DNA of 64,000 nt from Aurantimicrobium minutum (GTDB taxonomy: Bacteria > Actinomycetota > Actinomycetes > Actinomycetales > Microbacteriaceae). The stretch lies in assembly GCF_029893825.1 (NCBI RefSeq), contig NZ_JARXXV010000001.1, forward strand, positions 186,001 to 250,000, written 5' to 3'. The position numbers and the translations under genes were made by a program. This document shows positions 56,207-63,873 of this stretch, piece by piece. The stretch's first letter is position 1. The number at the start of each line of letters is the position of its first letter. The notes below the pieces were generated by a model. That model searched no databases. It had not been told where the DNA came from and saw only the letters and a list, made by a program, of their open reading frames with translations.

Positions 56207-57244
56207 ATGCTTGGCGACTTGCCTGATATTACTCAGGTCCACTTCGAACCTTCCCAGCTGATCGGTATTCCGTTCGCTTTGGTTGGTGCAGTCCTGATGT
56301 CTATCGGTGCGCAACTTCAACACCGTGGTGTCGGCAAGGTAGGCAGTGAAGGGGACAAGGGAACTTCTTCCCTCAACATCAAGCAGATCATTGCGCTGTT
56401 TCGCAGGCCATCGTGGCTGACGGGAACGTTGCTCCTTGGTGGAGCTATCTTGTTCCAGCTGATTTCGCTGGGATTTTCACCACTGATTGTGGTTCAACCC
56501 ATCGGTGCTGTGGCACTGGTGATGACAGCGATTTTGAACTCTCGGGTCAGCAAAACCAAGCTCAATAAGGAATCAATCCTTGCCATCACCCTCTCTGTTG
56601 GTGGTATCGGTATTTTTGTCTCGATTGCTGCCTTCACTGCAGTGAACGCACCAATGACCTCTGCTGACTTGGCTGAGATCCTGATCATCTTGCTGATTGT
56701 GCTTGCCATCTTTGGTGCGCTGTATCTCATCTTCCGCAAGCATCTCTCCGCCCTGTATTACATCGTGGGCGCGGGTGTGCTCTACGGCTTCGTTGCGACA
56801 TTGGCCAAGGTCGTCATCACCAGCATTACGCATGGTGCAACTGACTGGCTGACCTGGGCATGTTTGGCTGCCTTGCTAGCTGCAACAATTCTCGGTGCTC
56901 TATTTGTTCAGAACGCGTACTCTTCGGGACCGCCAGATCTGGTCATTGCCGGCCTGACTGTGATTGACCCCATCGTTGCTGTGACCATCGGTATCGTGAT
57001 CCTGGACGAGGCCTCACAAGCTCCACCGTGGGCAATTGTTGCCTATGTGGTTGCTGGAGTTCTCGCGGTCATCGGTGTCTTCCTGTTGGCGAAATATCAC
57101 CCAGATGCTCACGAGCCACTTGCAGAAGCAAGTGCGGAGGCAAAAGCAGGATTTCAGGGCGCAAAAGCCGTATCAAAGGAAAAGGTGAATGCTGCGGCAC
57201 ACGGGGCCAAAGAGGCCATTAAGAAGGCTAAGTCCGTAAACTAA
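56207..57244 (+). CDS. DMT-family transporter, NIPA-like
   Basis: Ten-helix (or nine-helix) transporter of the drug/metabolite superfamily with resemblance to the NIPA magnesium transporter group: IVVQPIGAVALVMTAILNSRV and GPPDLVIAGLTVIDPIVAVTIGIVILDE. The cytoplasmic tail (about 298-345) is hydrophilic and rich in Ala/Lys (AEASAEAKAGFQGAKA), predicted helical and possibly amphipathic. 345 aa. Substrate is not certain; Mg2+ is only a family-based guess. Confidence 0.85.
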   Translation: MLGDLPDITQVHFEPSQLIGIPFALVGAVLMSIGAQLQHRGVGKVGSEGDKGTSSLNIKQIIALFRRPSWLTGTLLLGGAILFQLISLGFSPLIVVQPIGAVALVMTAILNSRVSKTKLNKESILAITLSVGGIGIFVSIAAFTAVNAPMTSADLAEILIILLIVLAIFGALYLIFRKHLSALYYIVGAGVLYGFVATLAKVVITSITHGATDWLTWACLAALLAATILGALFVQNAYSSGPPDLVIAGLTVIDPIVAVTIGIVILDEASQAPPWAIVAYVVAGVLAVIGVFLLAKYHPDAHEPLAEASAEAKAGFQGAKAVSKEKVNAAAHGAKEAIKKAKSVN

Positions 57245-57251
57245 AGGCACT

Positions 57252-58445
57252 ATGCCGAAACCATTACGCATCCTGATTGGGTGTGACACCTTCGGTCCAA
57301 ACGTTAACGGAGCTGCGAAGTTTGCGGAACGTCTAGCAGCTGGCCTGGTTGAGCGTGGACACGATGTGCGTGTCATGGCTCCTGCAGCTGGCCGTAAGTC
57401 TGGAACCTGGGTGGAAACCCACGAGGGTCAACCCATGACGATGTATCGCGTCAAGAGTTGGCGATGGTATCCACACGACTGGCTTCGCTACATGTTGCCC
57501 TGGCGCGTGCGTCACAACAGTGCACGTATTCTCGACAGTTTCAAACCAGATGTTGTTCACTTCCAATCCCACCTCATCGTTGGTGGGGGACTGACGAAGG
57601 AAGCCCAACTTCGCGGTATCCGCATCATTGGAACCAACCACTTCATGCCTGAAAACATGATGCAGTTCACCCTTCTTCCTGGTCCCACCCAGAAGAGTGT
57701 TATTCGTTTAGTGTGGAAGGCCGCTGCGCGAACATTCGGTCGTGCAGAAGCTGTCACTACACCGACGCGTCGCGCAGCTAACTTCCTTGAGGAATACACC
57801 CACCTCACCGATGTTCACGCCATTTCTTGTGGCATTAATGCCCATCACTACACCCCCAACTTCGACACTGACGTTGAAAACAGGATTGTTTTCGTTGGTC
57901 GAATCACGGGTGAAAAGAAGCTTGATGTACTGCTTAAGGCTTTCCGGAAGCTTCCTCCAGAACTGAATGCTTCACTTGAGTTTGTTGGTGGCGGAGATCA
58001 GCTCCAGCACATGAAACAACAGGTTGCGCAGTTGGGCCTCAAAGACAAAGTCTTTTTCACTGGATATGTCTCGGATGATGAGCTCAAAGCAGCCCTCACC
58101 CGTGCGAAAGTTTTCGCAATGCCCTCTATTGCTGAACTTCAGTCCATCGCAACGATGGAAGCCATGGCGACTGCATTGCCGATTGTCGGCGCTAATGCAA
58201 TGGCTTTGCCTCACCTGATCCATGATGGCGAGAACGGTTACCTGTTCGAACCTAACGATGTCGATGACCTGCGTGACAAGTTAGTCAAGGTTCTCACTGC
58301 GGACAAAGAAGAGCTCCTTCGCATGAAGCACAACTCGTTGAAGTTCATTCGTGGTCACGACATCACTCGAACTCTAGACACGTTTGAAGCGCTCTATCGC
58401 GGTCAAGAGGTTGTCGACCCCGACCCAGAGCTCACAGACGACTAA
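57252..58445 (+). CDS. GT4-family glycosyltransferase
   Basis: GT-B fold glycosyltransferase with an N-terminal acceptor part (GCDTFGPNVNGAAKFAERLAAGL, about 9-31) and a C-terminal donor domain: VFVGRITGEKKLDVLLKAF (about 215-233) and the E-x7-E loop in AELQSIATMEAMATALPIVG. 397 aa. Members near it transfer mannose or glucose to phosphoinositol or diacylglycerol lipids; the actual sugar and acceptor are unknown. ATG start preceded by AAAGG, 7 bp after the transporter. Confidence 0.88.
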   Translation: MPKPLRILIGCDTFGPNVNGAAKFAERLAAGLVERGHDVRVMAPAAGRKSGTWVETHEGQPMTMYRVKSWRWYPHDWLRYMLPWRVRHNSARILDSFKPDVVHFQSHLIVGGGLTKEAQLRGIRIIGTNHFMPENMMQFTLLPGPTQKSVIRLVWKAAARTFGRAEAVTTPTRRAANFLEEYTHLTDVHAISCGINAHHYTPNFDTDVENRIVFVGRITGEKKLDVLLKAFRKLPPELNASLEFVGGGDQLQHMKQQVAQLGLKDKVFFTGYVSDDELKAALTRAKVFAMPSIAELQSIATMEAMATALPIVGANAMALPHLIHDGENGYLFEPNDVDDLRDKLVKVLTADKEELLRMKHNSLKFIRGHDITRTLDTFEALYRGQEVVDPDPELTDD

Positions 58446-58467
58446 ACTTTTACTCGTAACACCTCAA

Positions 58468-58541
58468 GGGGCGGTAGCTCAGCTGGTTAGAGCAGCGGAC
58501 TCATAATCCGTCGGTCACGGGTTCAAGTCCCGTCCGCCCTA
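58468..58541 (+). tRNA. tRNA with CAT anticodon (Met elongator, or Ile2)
   Basis: Cloverleaf: acceptor GGGGCGG/CCGCCCT with a G:U first pair, D stem GCTC/GAGC, anticodon stem GCGGA/TCCGT (one G:U) with loop CTCATAA, T stem ACGGG/CCCGT with loop TTCAAGT. Discriminator A; no CCA encoded. 74 nt. CAT fits elongator tRNA-Met or lysidine-modified tRNA-Ile2. It is not the initiator by its G:U end pair alone, so I favour elongator Met without certainty. Confidence 0.93.
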
Positions 58542-58565
58542 CTTTCACATAGTTAACGCATCATA

Positions 58566-58580
58566 TGGTGATAATCACCA
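58566..58580. promoter_or_regulatory. 15 bp perfect palindrome upstream of tetR-like gene
   Basis: TGGTGAT-A-ATCACCA is fully symmetric and lies 85 bp before the regulator start. TetR repressors bind such sites; it is the best candidate for their autoregulatory operator. A second, smaller repeat TGAAA-ACC-TTTCA is at 58603-58615. Confidence 0.45.
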
Positions 58581-58652
58581 CTGAATGGGTACTGTTTTTT
58601 AGTGAAAACCTTTCAGAAGCGATGAAATTGATGGGTATTTTGAAGCGCTCGC

Positions 58653-58658
58653 TAACAT
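58653..58658 (+). promoter_or_regulatory. -10-like hexamer of a probable leaderless tetR-like transcript
   Basis: TAACAT is followed by six bases and ATG 58665, with no Shine-Dalgarno. Confidence 0.5.
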
Positions 58659-58664
58659 GATTCA

Positions 58665-59267
58665 ATGGCTGAAATACAGAACACGCGTGAGAATTTACTT
58701 TCCGCAACGATTGAAGTCATCGATCTTCACGGCGTGAAAGGTGTTCGCGTTCGGGACATTGCGGCTCGTGCCGGGGTAAAAGAGCCCTCTGTTTATCACT
58801 ACTTTGGAAGTCGTGATGGGTTGATTGAAGAAGCTCAAGCTCAGCGTTATTCTCGTGGATTGCTAGAACTCACCCACGCTTTTGCCTCCCATGTTCGCTC
58901 GTGTGCAAGTGTTGACGAATTTCAATGCGCCATCCGGCAGGTTTTTGCAGCAATCGTAAAACCTGAGCGTGAAGAGGTGCGTGCTGTTCGCGCAAATGTT
59001 TTGGGCAGTGCGATGTCGAGACCACGGCTCAAGGTTGCTGTGGCTCAAGCACAGGGAGAAGCTCATAAAGTCTTGTCAGGTGCGATCGCTTTTGCGCAGC
59101 AACAGGGGTGGGTCAGGCCTGAACTAGACACGATGGCATTTGCCGTGTGGTACACCGGAATGGTCAACGGTCGACTGGTCTATGAGATAGATCCCGGGCA
59201 ATGTGACCCAGCGGCGTGGGATGCAATTGGGGTAGAGGTCACTCTTCATCTTTTGCGTCAAAAATAG
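58665..59267 (+). CDS. TetR/AcrR-family transcriptional regulator
   Basis: N-terminal helix-turn-helix of the TetR family: TRENLLSATIEVIDLHGVKGVRVRDIAARAGVKEPSVYHYFGSRDGLIEEA, of which the core VRDIAARAGVKEPSVYHYFG is at about 27-46. The C-terminal half binds an unknown ligand. 200 aa. It has a palindrome upstream and sits before the two-component pair. No transporter gene follows directly, so its target may be itself or the next genes. Confidence 0.92.
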   Translation: MAEIQNTRENLLSATIEVIDLHGVKGVRVRDIAARAGVKEPSVYHYFGSRDGLIEEAQAQRYSRGLLELTHAFASHVRSCASVDEFQCAIRQVFAAIVKPEREEVRAVRANVLGSAMSRPRLKVAVAQAQGEAHKVLSGAIAFAQQQGWVRPELDTMAFAVWYTGMVNGRLVYEIDPGQCDPAAWDAIGVEVTLHLLRQK

Positions 59268-59312
59268 ACCTAAAGTTCACTCAGACACCCCTACATCAGC
59301 TTATTTATAGGG

Positions 59313-59325
59313 CTAACATTGTTAG
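59313..59325. promoter_or_regulatory. 13 bp palindrome between tetR-like gene and response regulator
   Basis: CTAACA-T-TGTTAG is perfectly symmetric and lies about 75 bp before the -10 hexamer of the response regulator gene. It is a candidate operator for the TetR protein or for the response regulator itself. It does not match the palindrome in front of tetR. Confidence 0.4.
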
Positions 59326-59400
59326 GGGGTATATCCCTGTCATTGAAAATTCTTGCTTCAAGAAACCTAAAAACAGGGATTTTCACCTCAGTGCCTAATT

Positions 59401-59406
59401 GATAAT
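59401..59406 (+). promoter_or_regulatory. -10-like hexamer of a probable leaderless response-regulator transcript
   Basis: GATAAT, one base off TATAAT, is followed by six bases and GTG 59413. There is no Shine-Dalgarno. Confidence 0.5.
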
Positions 59407-59412
59407 GAGAAC

Positions 59413-60096
59413 GTGAACTCAAAAAAGCCATTGCGCATCGGAATCGTGGAAGACCACTCTCTCTTCCTCGAGTTAATGAGTAATGCCTTGGCGCAGGTTT
59501 CCGATATTGACATTGTGGCAACTGCAGATAATGTCACGGAAGCCAAGAAGTGGTTTGAGCCTGAAAATCTCGACGTAGTCATTTTGGATATCGAACTTCC
59601 AGATGGCAACGGCGTCGGTCTTGGGGTCACGATGCGTCGCCGCAACGAGAAGCTCGGAATTGTCTTGCTGTCAGATCGAGACATGCTCGAACTAATTTTG
59701 GGACTTCCACAAGACGTGCGTGCAGGGTGGAGCTATCTCACTAAGGCCGCCACTAAGTCAATTGAGGCTCTGGCTGGTGCTATTCGTGCCACAGCTCAAG
59801 GCGAGACCATTATCGATCCCACGTTGATCAACCGTGCTCAAGCTCGTCCCGGTACCGGTATTGGATCTTTGACAAACCGACAGTTTGAAGTTCTACGTTC
59901 GGTTGCTCGGGGAGACAACAATCAAACGATTGCAAACGATTTGGGTATTGCAGTGAATTCAGTTGGTAACCACCTCATTGCTATTTACGATGCACTTGGC
60001 ATTCCTGAGGGGAAGAACGCCCGTGTAGCTGCAGTCCTGGAATTCTTACAGGACACAACCCGACCCTCGACCTTTAACCGTGTAAACGGTGACTAG
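59413..60096 (+). CDS. NarL/FixJ-family response regulator
   Basis: REC domain with acidic pocket Glu13-Asp14 (IVEDHS) and phospho-acceptor Asp59 (VVILDIELPDGNG), then a LuxR-type helix-turn-helix (SLTNRQFEVLRSVARGDNNQTIAND, core about 155-180). 227 aa. It deviates from the usual TxREx(E) start of the LuxR domain by RQ for RE. GTG start. The end overlaps the sensor gene by 8 bp, so the pair is co-translated. Target genes unknown. Confidence 0.9.
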   Translation: MNSKKPLRIGIVEDHSLFLELMSNALAQVSDIDIVATADNVTEAKKWFEPENLDVVILDIELPDGNGVGLGVTMRRRNEKLGIVLLSDRDMLELILGLPQDVRAGWSYLTKAATKSIEALAGAIRATAQGETIIDPTLINRAQARPGTGIGSLTNRQFEVLRSVARGDNNQTIANDLGIAVNSVGNHLIAIYDALGIPEGKNARVAAVLEFLQDTTRPSTFNRVNGD

Positions 60097-61891
60097 TTCG
60101 CAATTGGTGGACATCGGTTTTGAACAGGAGCCGAATCTTGGCTGGCGCCGTTTTGCTGGGCCTAAAGCCACGGCACAAACCGTCGGTCTTCCCATATTGT
60201 TGTTTCTTTCGCTGAATGCAGCACCTGCTGGGCTCACGCAATCCCCTGAAGTTCGCCTCATTCAGTTGCGCATTCTGTTTTTCGCATTATTTAGTTCGTG
60301 GGCATATTTCACTGCTCTAGGTTTGATCATCAACAAAATTGCTTCCCGAGTAGGCGGCTTGCGCACGGTGTTGATCTTGTTCCTTTTCGCTTCGACAGAA
60401 GTCCTGAGAACAGTGCTTGTGCACGAATTCGCTTTGCTGAGTGGGCTCAAATCAGAAGCATTATGGCTTTTTAGGATTAGCGCTGGAGCCATGACAGGAA
60501 TTATTTTCTTCTCAATTTTGTCCGTGGTGGTCAACGACTCACAGTATTACCGCAGTGCGTATCGTCGACTCTTTGAACAGCGTCTTCGACTTAGCGCATC
60601 GTTGCAAGACTCTGAAAATACTCTCATCAGCACGCGTAATCAGCTCATTCAGGGTATTCGCGATCAATTAACTGCTGCCCTGCATTCTTCTCTTCGCAAA
60701 ACAGAAACTCCGTCACCACGCACTACTGAAATATCCAACGAACTTTTCAGAGTGGCTGAAGAGGTAGTTCGTCCACTCAGCCATGAACTCTTTGATATCC
60801 CTGTGATTGTCAAGCAAAGTGAGCTCAAGGTAAGTGCCCCTCGAGTACCTGTGAAACAAATCCTCATTGATACAACTATTGCGGAGCCGTTTCGGCCATA
60901 TCAACTCATTTTTATTGGTTTGATGATGACGATTCCACTTACCTCTTACTTCACCAACATTATGGACTTCGTGAACTGGGCAATTTCATTGGTATTTATG
61001 TTCGTCGTCGTCTCGCTTGCCAAGAGATATCTCACCCAGGTTGTAAGAAATATTGCGTTTGGATGGCGCGTAGTCCTGATGTCCTCTGTTTACTTACTTC
61101 CCTCCATCTTCTTTGCCGTCACACTGATGCCGGCAGTGATGGACAAGTCTTCTGACCGGCTGACCAACTTCTTCTATGGCTATGCCATCGTTTTGATTTT
61201 GTCATGGTTGCTTGCTGCTTCCTCGGGCATGCGATTGTCCCGCCAGCGCATGCTCGATGATATAACTGAGGTGAACGAACAGCTGTATTGGTTGGGAGTT
61301 CGTTTACAAGCCGAATTGTGGGTTGATCAAAAGAACCTGGCATTGACCCTCCATAACGATGTCCAAGCAACGCTCTTAGCAGCAGCTTTGAAACTTAAGG
61401 CAGCATCTGACTCAGGTAACACATCAGAAGAAGTACTCGGCGAAGTCAGAAAGTTAATTTCGCGAGGAATGAACTTTTCTACAGCTGAAACAGTGAGTAA
61501 AACCCTCGAAGATGCAATTTCTCGCCTCAATGAGAATTGGGGAGGTCTCATCACAATGCAGTATTCGGCCACTCAAGAAACTCTCGATATTCTTGCCCGA
61601 GATGCTGTGACAAGAGGTGTCTTGGAAGACATTTTGAGCGAGTTTCAAAACAATTCACTCAAACACGGAAAAGCCACAGAAACGACTGCCATTTTGACTA
61701 TGCCGGAAGTTGATATTTTGCAGGTTGCTTTGACAAACAACGGAAACAAGATTGTTGATTCCGATGTTGTGGCTGGCCTAGGGTCTGTCTTCCTCAAGAG
61801 CGTTTCATTGAGTTACAAACTTGAAAACTTTTCGCGGGGTGTGAAGCTCACTGTGAAACTGCCGCTGTCAGATGTAGCTTCGGTAGCTTGA
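60089..61891 (+). CDS. Multi-spanning sensor histidine kinase (NarL-type partner)
   Basis: Two membrane blocks are seen: four helices at about 31-148, then a long cytoplasmic stretch (about 150-270), then three or four helices at about 275-385. A C-terminal kinase follows. His422 in LTLHNDVQATLL fits the HisKA_3 phospho-acceptor. The N-box is FQNNSLKHG (Asn521-522), with later TNNGNKI and GLGSVFLKSV. The middle loop also holds PLSHEL (His232), like a second phospho-acceptor motif, but no second ATPase. 600 aa. GTG start. The signal sensed is not predicted. Confidence 0.85.
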   Translation: MTSSQLVDIGFEQEPNLGWRRFAGPKATAQTVGLPILLFLSLNAAPAGLTQSPEVRLIQLRILFFALFSSWAYFTALGLIINKIASRVGGLRTVLILFLFASTEVLRTVLVHEFALLSGLKSEALWLFRISAGAMTGIIFFSILSVVVNDSQYYRSAYRRLFEQRLRLSASLQDSENTLISTRNQLIQGIRDQLTAALHSSLRKTETPSPRTTEISNELFRVAEEVVRPLSHELFDIPVIVKQSELKVSAPRVPVKQILIDTTIAEPFRPYQLIFIGLMMTIPLTSYFTNIMDFVNWAISLVFMFVVVSLAKRYLTQVVRNIAFGWRVVLMSSVYLLPSIFFAVTLMPAVMDKSSDRLTNFFYGYAIVLILSWLLAASSGMRLSRQRMLDDITEVNEQLYWLGVRLQAELWVDQKNLALTLHNDVQATLLAAALKLKAASDSGNTSEEVLGEVRKLISRGMNFSTAETVSKTLEDAISRLNENWGGLITMQYSATQETLDILARDAVTRGVLEDILSEFQNNSLKHGKATETTAILTMPEVDILQVALTNNGNKIVDSDVVAGLGSVFLKSVSLSYKLENFSRGVKLTVKLPLSDVASVA

Positions 61892-62309
61892 CCAGTTTTA
61901 GCAGTAGATTTGCCCTTTTTATGTTGTATCGGAGTGAATCTTTTGCCTTGTTTTGCATTCTTAAAAAGTGATGAATGTACATCTCACAAAGCGTGACGGT
62001 TTTGAGTGGATTGATAAGAAGCTTAAAATATTAATACGAAAAAAATCAGAGCGCATTGTTTTTGAGATGTTGCTTGATTTCTTCGGGGGCGGCAACACGA
62101 ATACCTGCAAGGGAAGCATTTTGTGAACATGCCGATTTCTCGTTTGTCGGCTGTGTTGTTTCAGAAACCATCTTTTCGAGCCTAGGTAGTACTTGCGATG
62201 GTCGAAAACATCACTGGAAATTATCCTTCCCATTTGAATAGTCAGAATTATGGAGCATTACCTGGAGTGGCGAGAACGCTGCTGAAGGCCCTCAAACTAA
62301 TCTGAATCC
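61892..62309. other. Gene-poor 418 bp stretch
   Basis: AT-richer than its surroundings, with no convincing gene. Short open frames on both strands (61971-62126 and 62056-62241 on +, 61961-62233 on -) lack ribosome binding sites, family similarity or codon bias. It may be decayed DNA between the two-component genes and the DUF1684 gene. The right end (62298-62309) holds the -10 of the next gene. Confidence 0.6.
62298..62303 (+). promoter_or_regulatory. -10-like hexamer of a probable leaderless DUF1684 transcript
   Basis: TAATCT is followed by six bases and GTG 62310; no Shine-Dalgarno. This supports the GTG start. Confidence 0.55.
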
Positions 62310-63164
62310 GTGACCACTTCAACTCCTGCTGCAGCTGCCCCTCAGACCCCTGAAGAGGCGTACGCCTACTACCGCAGTCGCCGTCATGAGATGGCCCTCC
62401 TCCCTCAGGGGTCACTCGCTCTGGTCAACACTCAGTGGTTCTATGGCGCCCCTGGAGAGACAGAAAGCGTGTGGGGAGTCAACGGCTTGTGGTCTGCTCT
62501 TCCTGAGGGCGAGAAGGGCATTTTGCTCACGGCTACTGCAGCAGAAAACATCACTGTTGATGGTGTTGTTGTTGATGGAAGCGCTGTTGTCACGGGTAAG
62601 GATTCAGAATCTGCATCCACCATTGTCTTCGATGAAACCAAGAGCGGAACCATCATTAAGGGTGAAGACGGCAAGTATGCACTTCGGGTGTGGGACACCA
62701 ACTCGGATGATCTTCAGAACTTCGGCAAGATTGATGCATTTGACTACAACCCAGACTGGGTAATTACTGGAACATTCACGCCTATTGAGGGCGGTCGTGC
62801 CGTTGAGGTTTCTCACCTCAAGGATCAAGGCGCAGGCCGAGACAAGGTAATTCCTGGCGATATTCGATTCACCATAGACGGTGTGGAGTATGCCCCTTCT
62901 GCCTTCAAAGAAGGTCGTGCTCTCATGATTGTGTTCTCGGATGCTACGTCCGGTCCTGTGACCTATAGCGTGGGCCGTTTCTTGATGGTTGCTCCCAACC
63001 CAGATGGCACCATCACACTCGACTTCAACCGCGCATATCTGCCACCGTGTGCATTCAGTTACAACTTCAACTGCCCTATGCCGCCAGCAGAGAACCGTTT
63101 CCCCTTTGCTGTTAAGGCAGGGGAGAAGAACGTTCTCAACAAAGCTGGAGAACTACTTCACTAA
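62310..63164 (+). CDS. DUF1684 domain-containing protein
   Basis: Soluble protein of the DUF1684 family, function unknown. N-terminal PEEAYAYYRSRRHEMAL (about 11-27) and the C-terminal core DFNRAYLPPCAFSYNFNCP with two Cys (about 239-257), then PPAENRFPFAVKAGEK, are the family signatures. 284 aa. No signal peptide. Its stop overlaps the padR-like stop by 4 bp on the opposite strand. GTG start supported by a -10 hexamer at leaderless spacing. Confidence 0.88.
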   Translation: MTTSTPAAAAPQTPEEAYAYYRSRRHEMALLPQGSLALVNTQWFYGAPGETESVWGVNGLWSALPEGEKGILLTATAAENITVDGVVVDGSAVVTGKDSESASTIVFDETKSGTIIKGEDGKYALRVWDTNSDDLQNFGKIDAFDYNPDWVITGTFTPIEGGRAVEVSHLKDQGAGRDKVIPGDIRFTIDGVEYAPSAFKEGRALMIVFSDATSGPVTYSVGRFLMVAPNPDGTITLDFNRAYLPPCAFSYNFNCPMPPAENRFPFAVKAGEKNVLNKAGELLH

Positions 63165-63697
63165 GCCTTTGAGGGGCGTCCACGTTTAGGGCGACCTAAT
63201 GCATAGCCTGCTTGGGGCAAGATTGCCGCGTTGACCACATCTTCCAGCCATGTTCTGACCGCTTCGCGGTAGCGAAGGCGTGCTTGCGCACTCAGTAATT
63301 CTGCAGGTGAGTATTCTGCGCCGTCGTGCTCAGTGCTCAGAAAGACTTCAAGTTTGCGTATCAGGGCGCGTGAAGACTCTGTGTCGACGCTGCTGCTGAT
63401 CAACACCACATCTTGAACATCTGCCCATTCGGGCAATGCTGTGAAGGAATCCCCAGAGAGCCAACGCTGTGCTTCATTGTGTCCCGCATCGGTCAATGCA
63501 TAGAGGGGGAGTCCATCATCGGTGAGACCCTGGTGAGAAACAAGTCCTGCTGTGCTGAGGCGATCGAGGGTGCCATAGACCTGTCCAACATTTGTCTTGG
63601 CTCTGTGGGGTGCCCGTGTTCCTAGTTCTGCATGAAGCTGAAGACCATACGCCGGTCCTAGGGTGAGTAAACCCAGGAGTGCGTCGCGGACAGCCAT
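63161..63697 (-). CDS. PadR-family transcriptional regulator
   Basis: N-terminal winged helix of the PadR family: LLGLLTLGPAYGLQLHAELG (about 6-25) and NVGQVYGTLDRLSTAGLV, then a helical C-terminal dimerisation domain. The end is Arg/Lys-rich (GRPKRGRPSKA). ATG 63697 is chosen; a GTG at 63706 would lie in the palindromic operator. About 178 aa. Convergent with the DUF1684 gene. The operator overlapping its -10 suggests autorepression. Confidence 0.92.
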   Translation of the reverse strand: MAVRDALLGLLTLGPAYGLQLHAELGTRAPHRAKTNVGQVYGTLDRLSTAGLVSHQGLTDDGLPLYALTDAGHNEAQRWLSGDSFTALPEWADVQDVVLISSSVDTESSRALIRKLEVFLSTEHDGAEYSPAELLSAQARLRYREAVRTWLEDVVNAAILPQAGYALGRPKRGRPSKA

Positions 63698-63704
63698 AAA
63701 AAAC

Positions 63705-63721
63705 ACTCTACTGAGTAGAGT
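63705..63721 (-). promoter_or_regulatory. Palindrome overlapping the -10 of the padR-like gene
   Basis: On the - strand it reads ACTCTAC-TCA-GTAGAGT, symmetric in both 7 bp arms. Its right arm supplies TAGAGT, a -10-like hexamer seven bases before ATG 63697, so the promoter of a leaderless transcript and the operator coincide. A repressor bound here would block transcription start. Confidence 0.55.
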
Positions 63722-63742
63722 CCTTCCTGAAAACTTACTGTG

Positions 63743-63757
63743 AGGGGATAAACCCCT
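63743..63757. other. Short hairpin between padR-like gene and DUF3145 gene
   Basis: AGGGG-ATAAA-CCCCT, 5 bp arms with a 5-base loop, followed by GTTGTTTT. It may be a small terminator-like hairpin or chance. Confidence 0.25.
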
Positions 63758-63873
63758 GTTGTTTTACGGTAATTAGCTGTGCCACACTAGAGCCACAACA
63801 AAATACGCACGAGAAACAGCTCGCATCCATGTGGTCGTAGGGGAAGACGCACCACAATTAAAAGGATGAAGAG

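Noticed and set aside
61961-62241. Two overlapping short frames on opposite strands, 90 and 61 codons.
   Set aside because: No ribosome binding site, leaderless hexamer or recognisable motif; amino acid composition is atypical (Ser/Phe/Lys- or Cys-rich).
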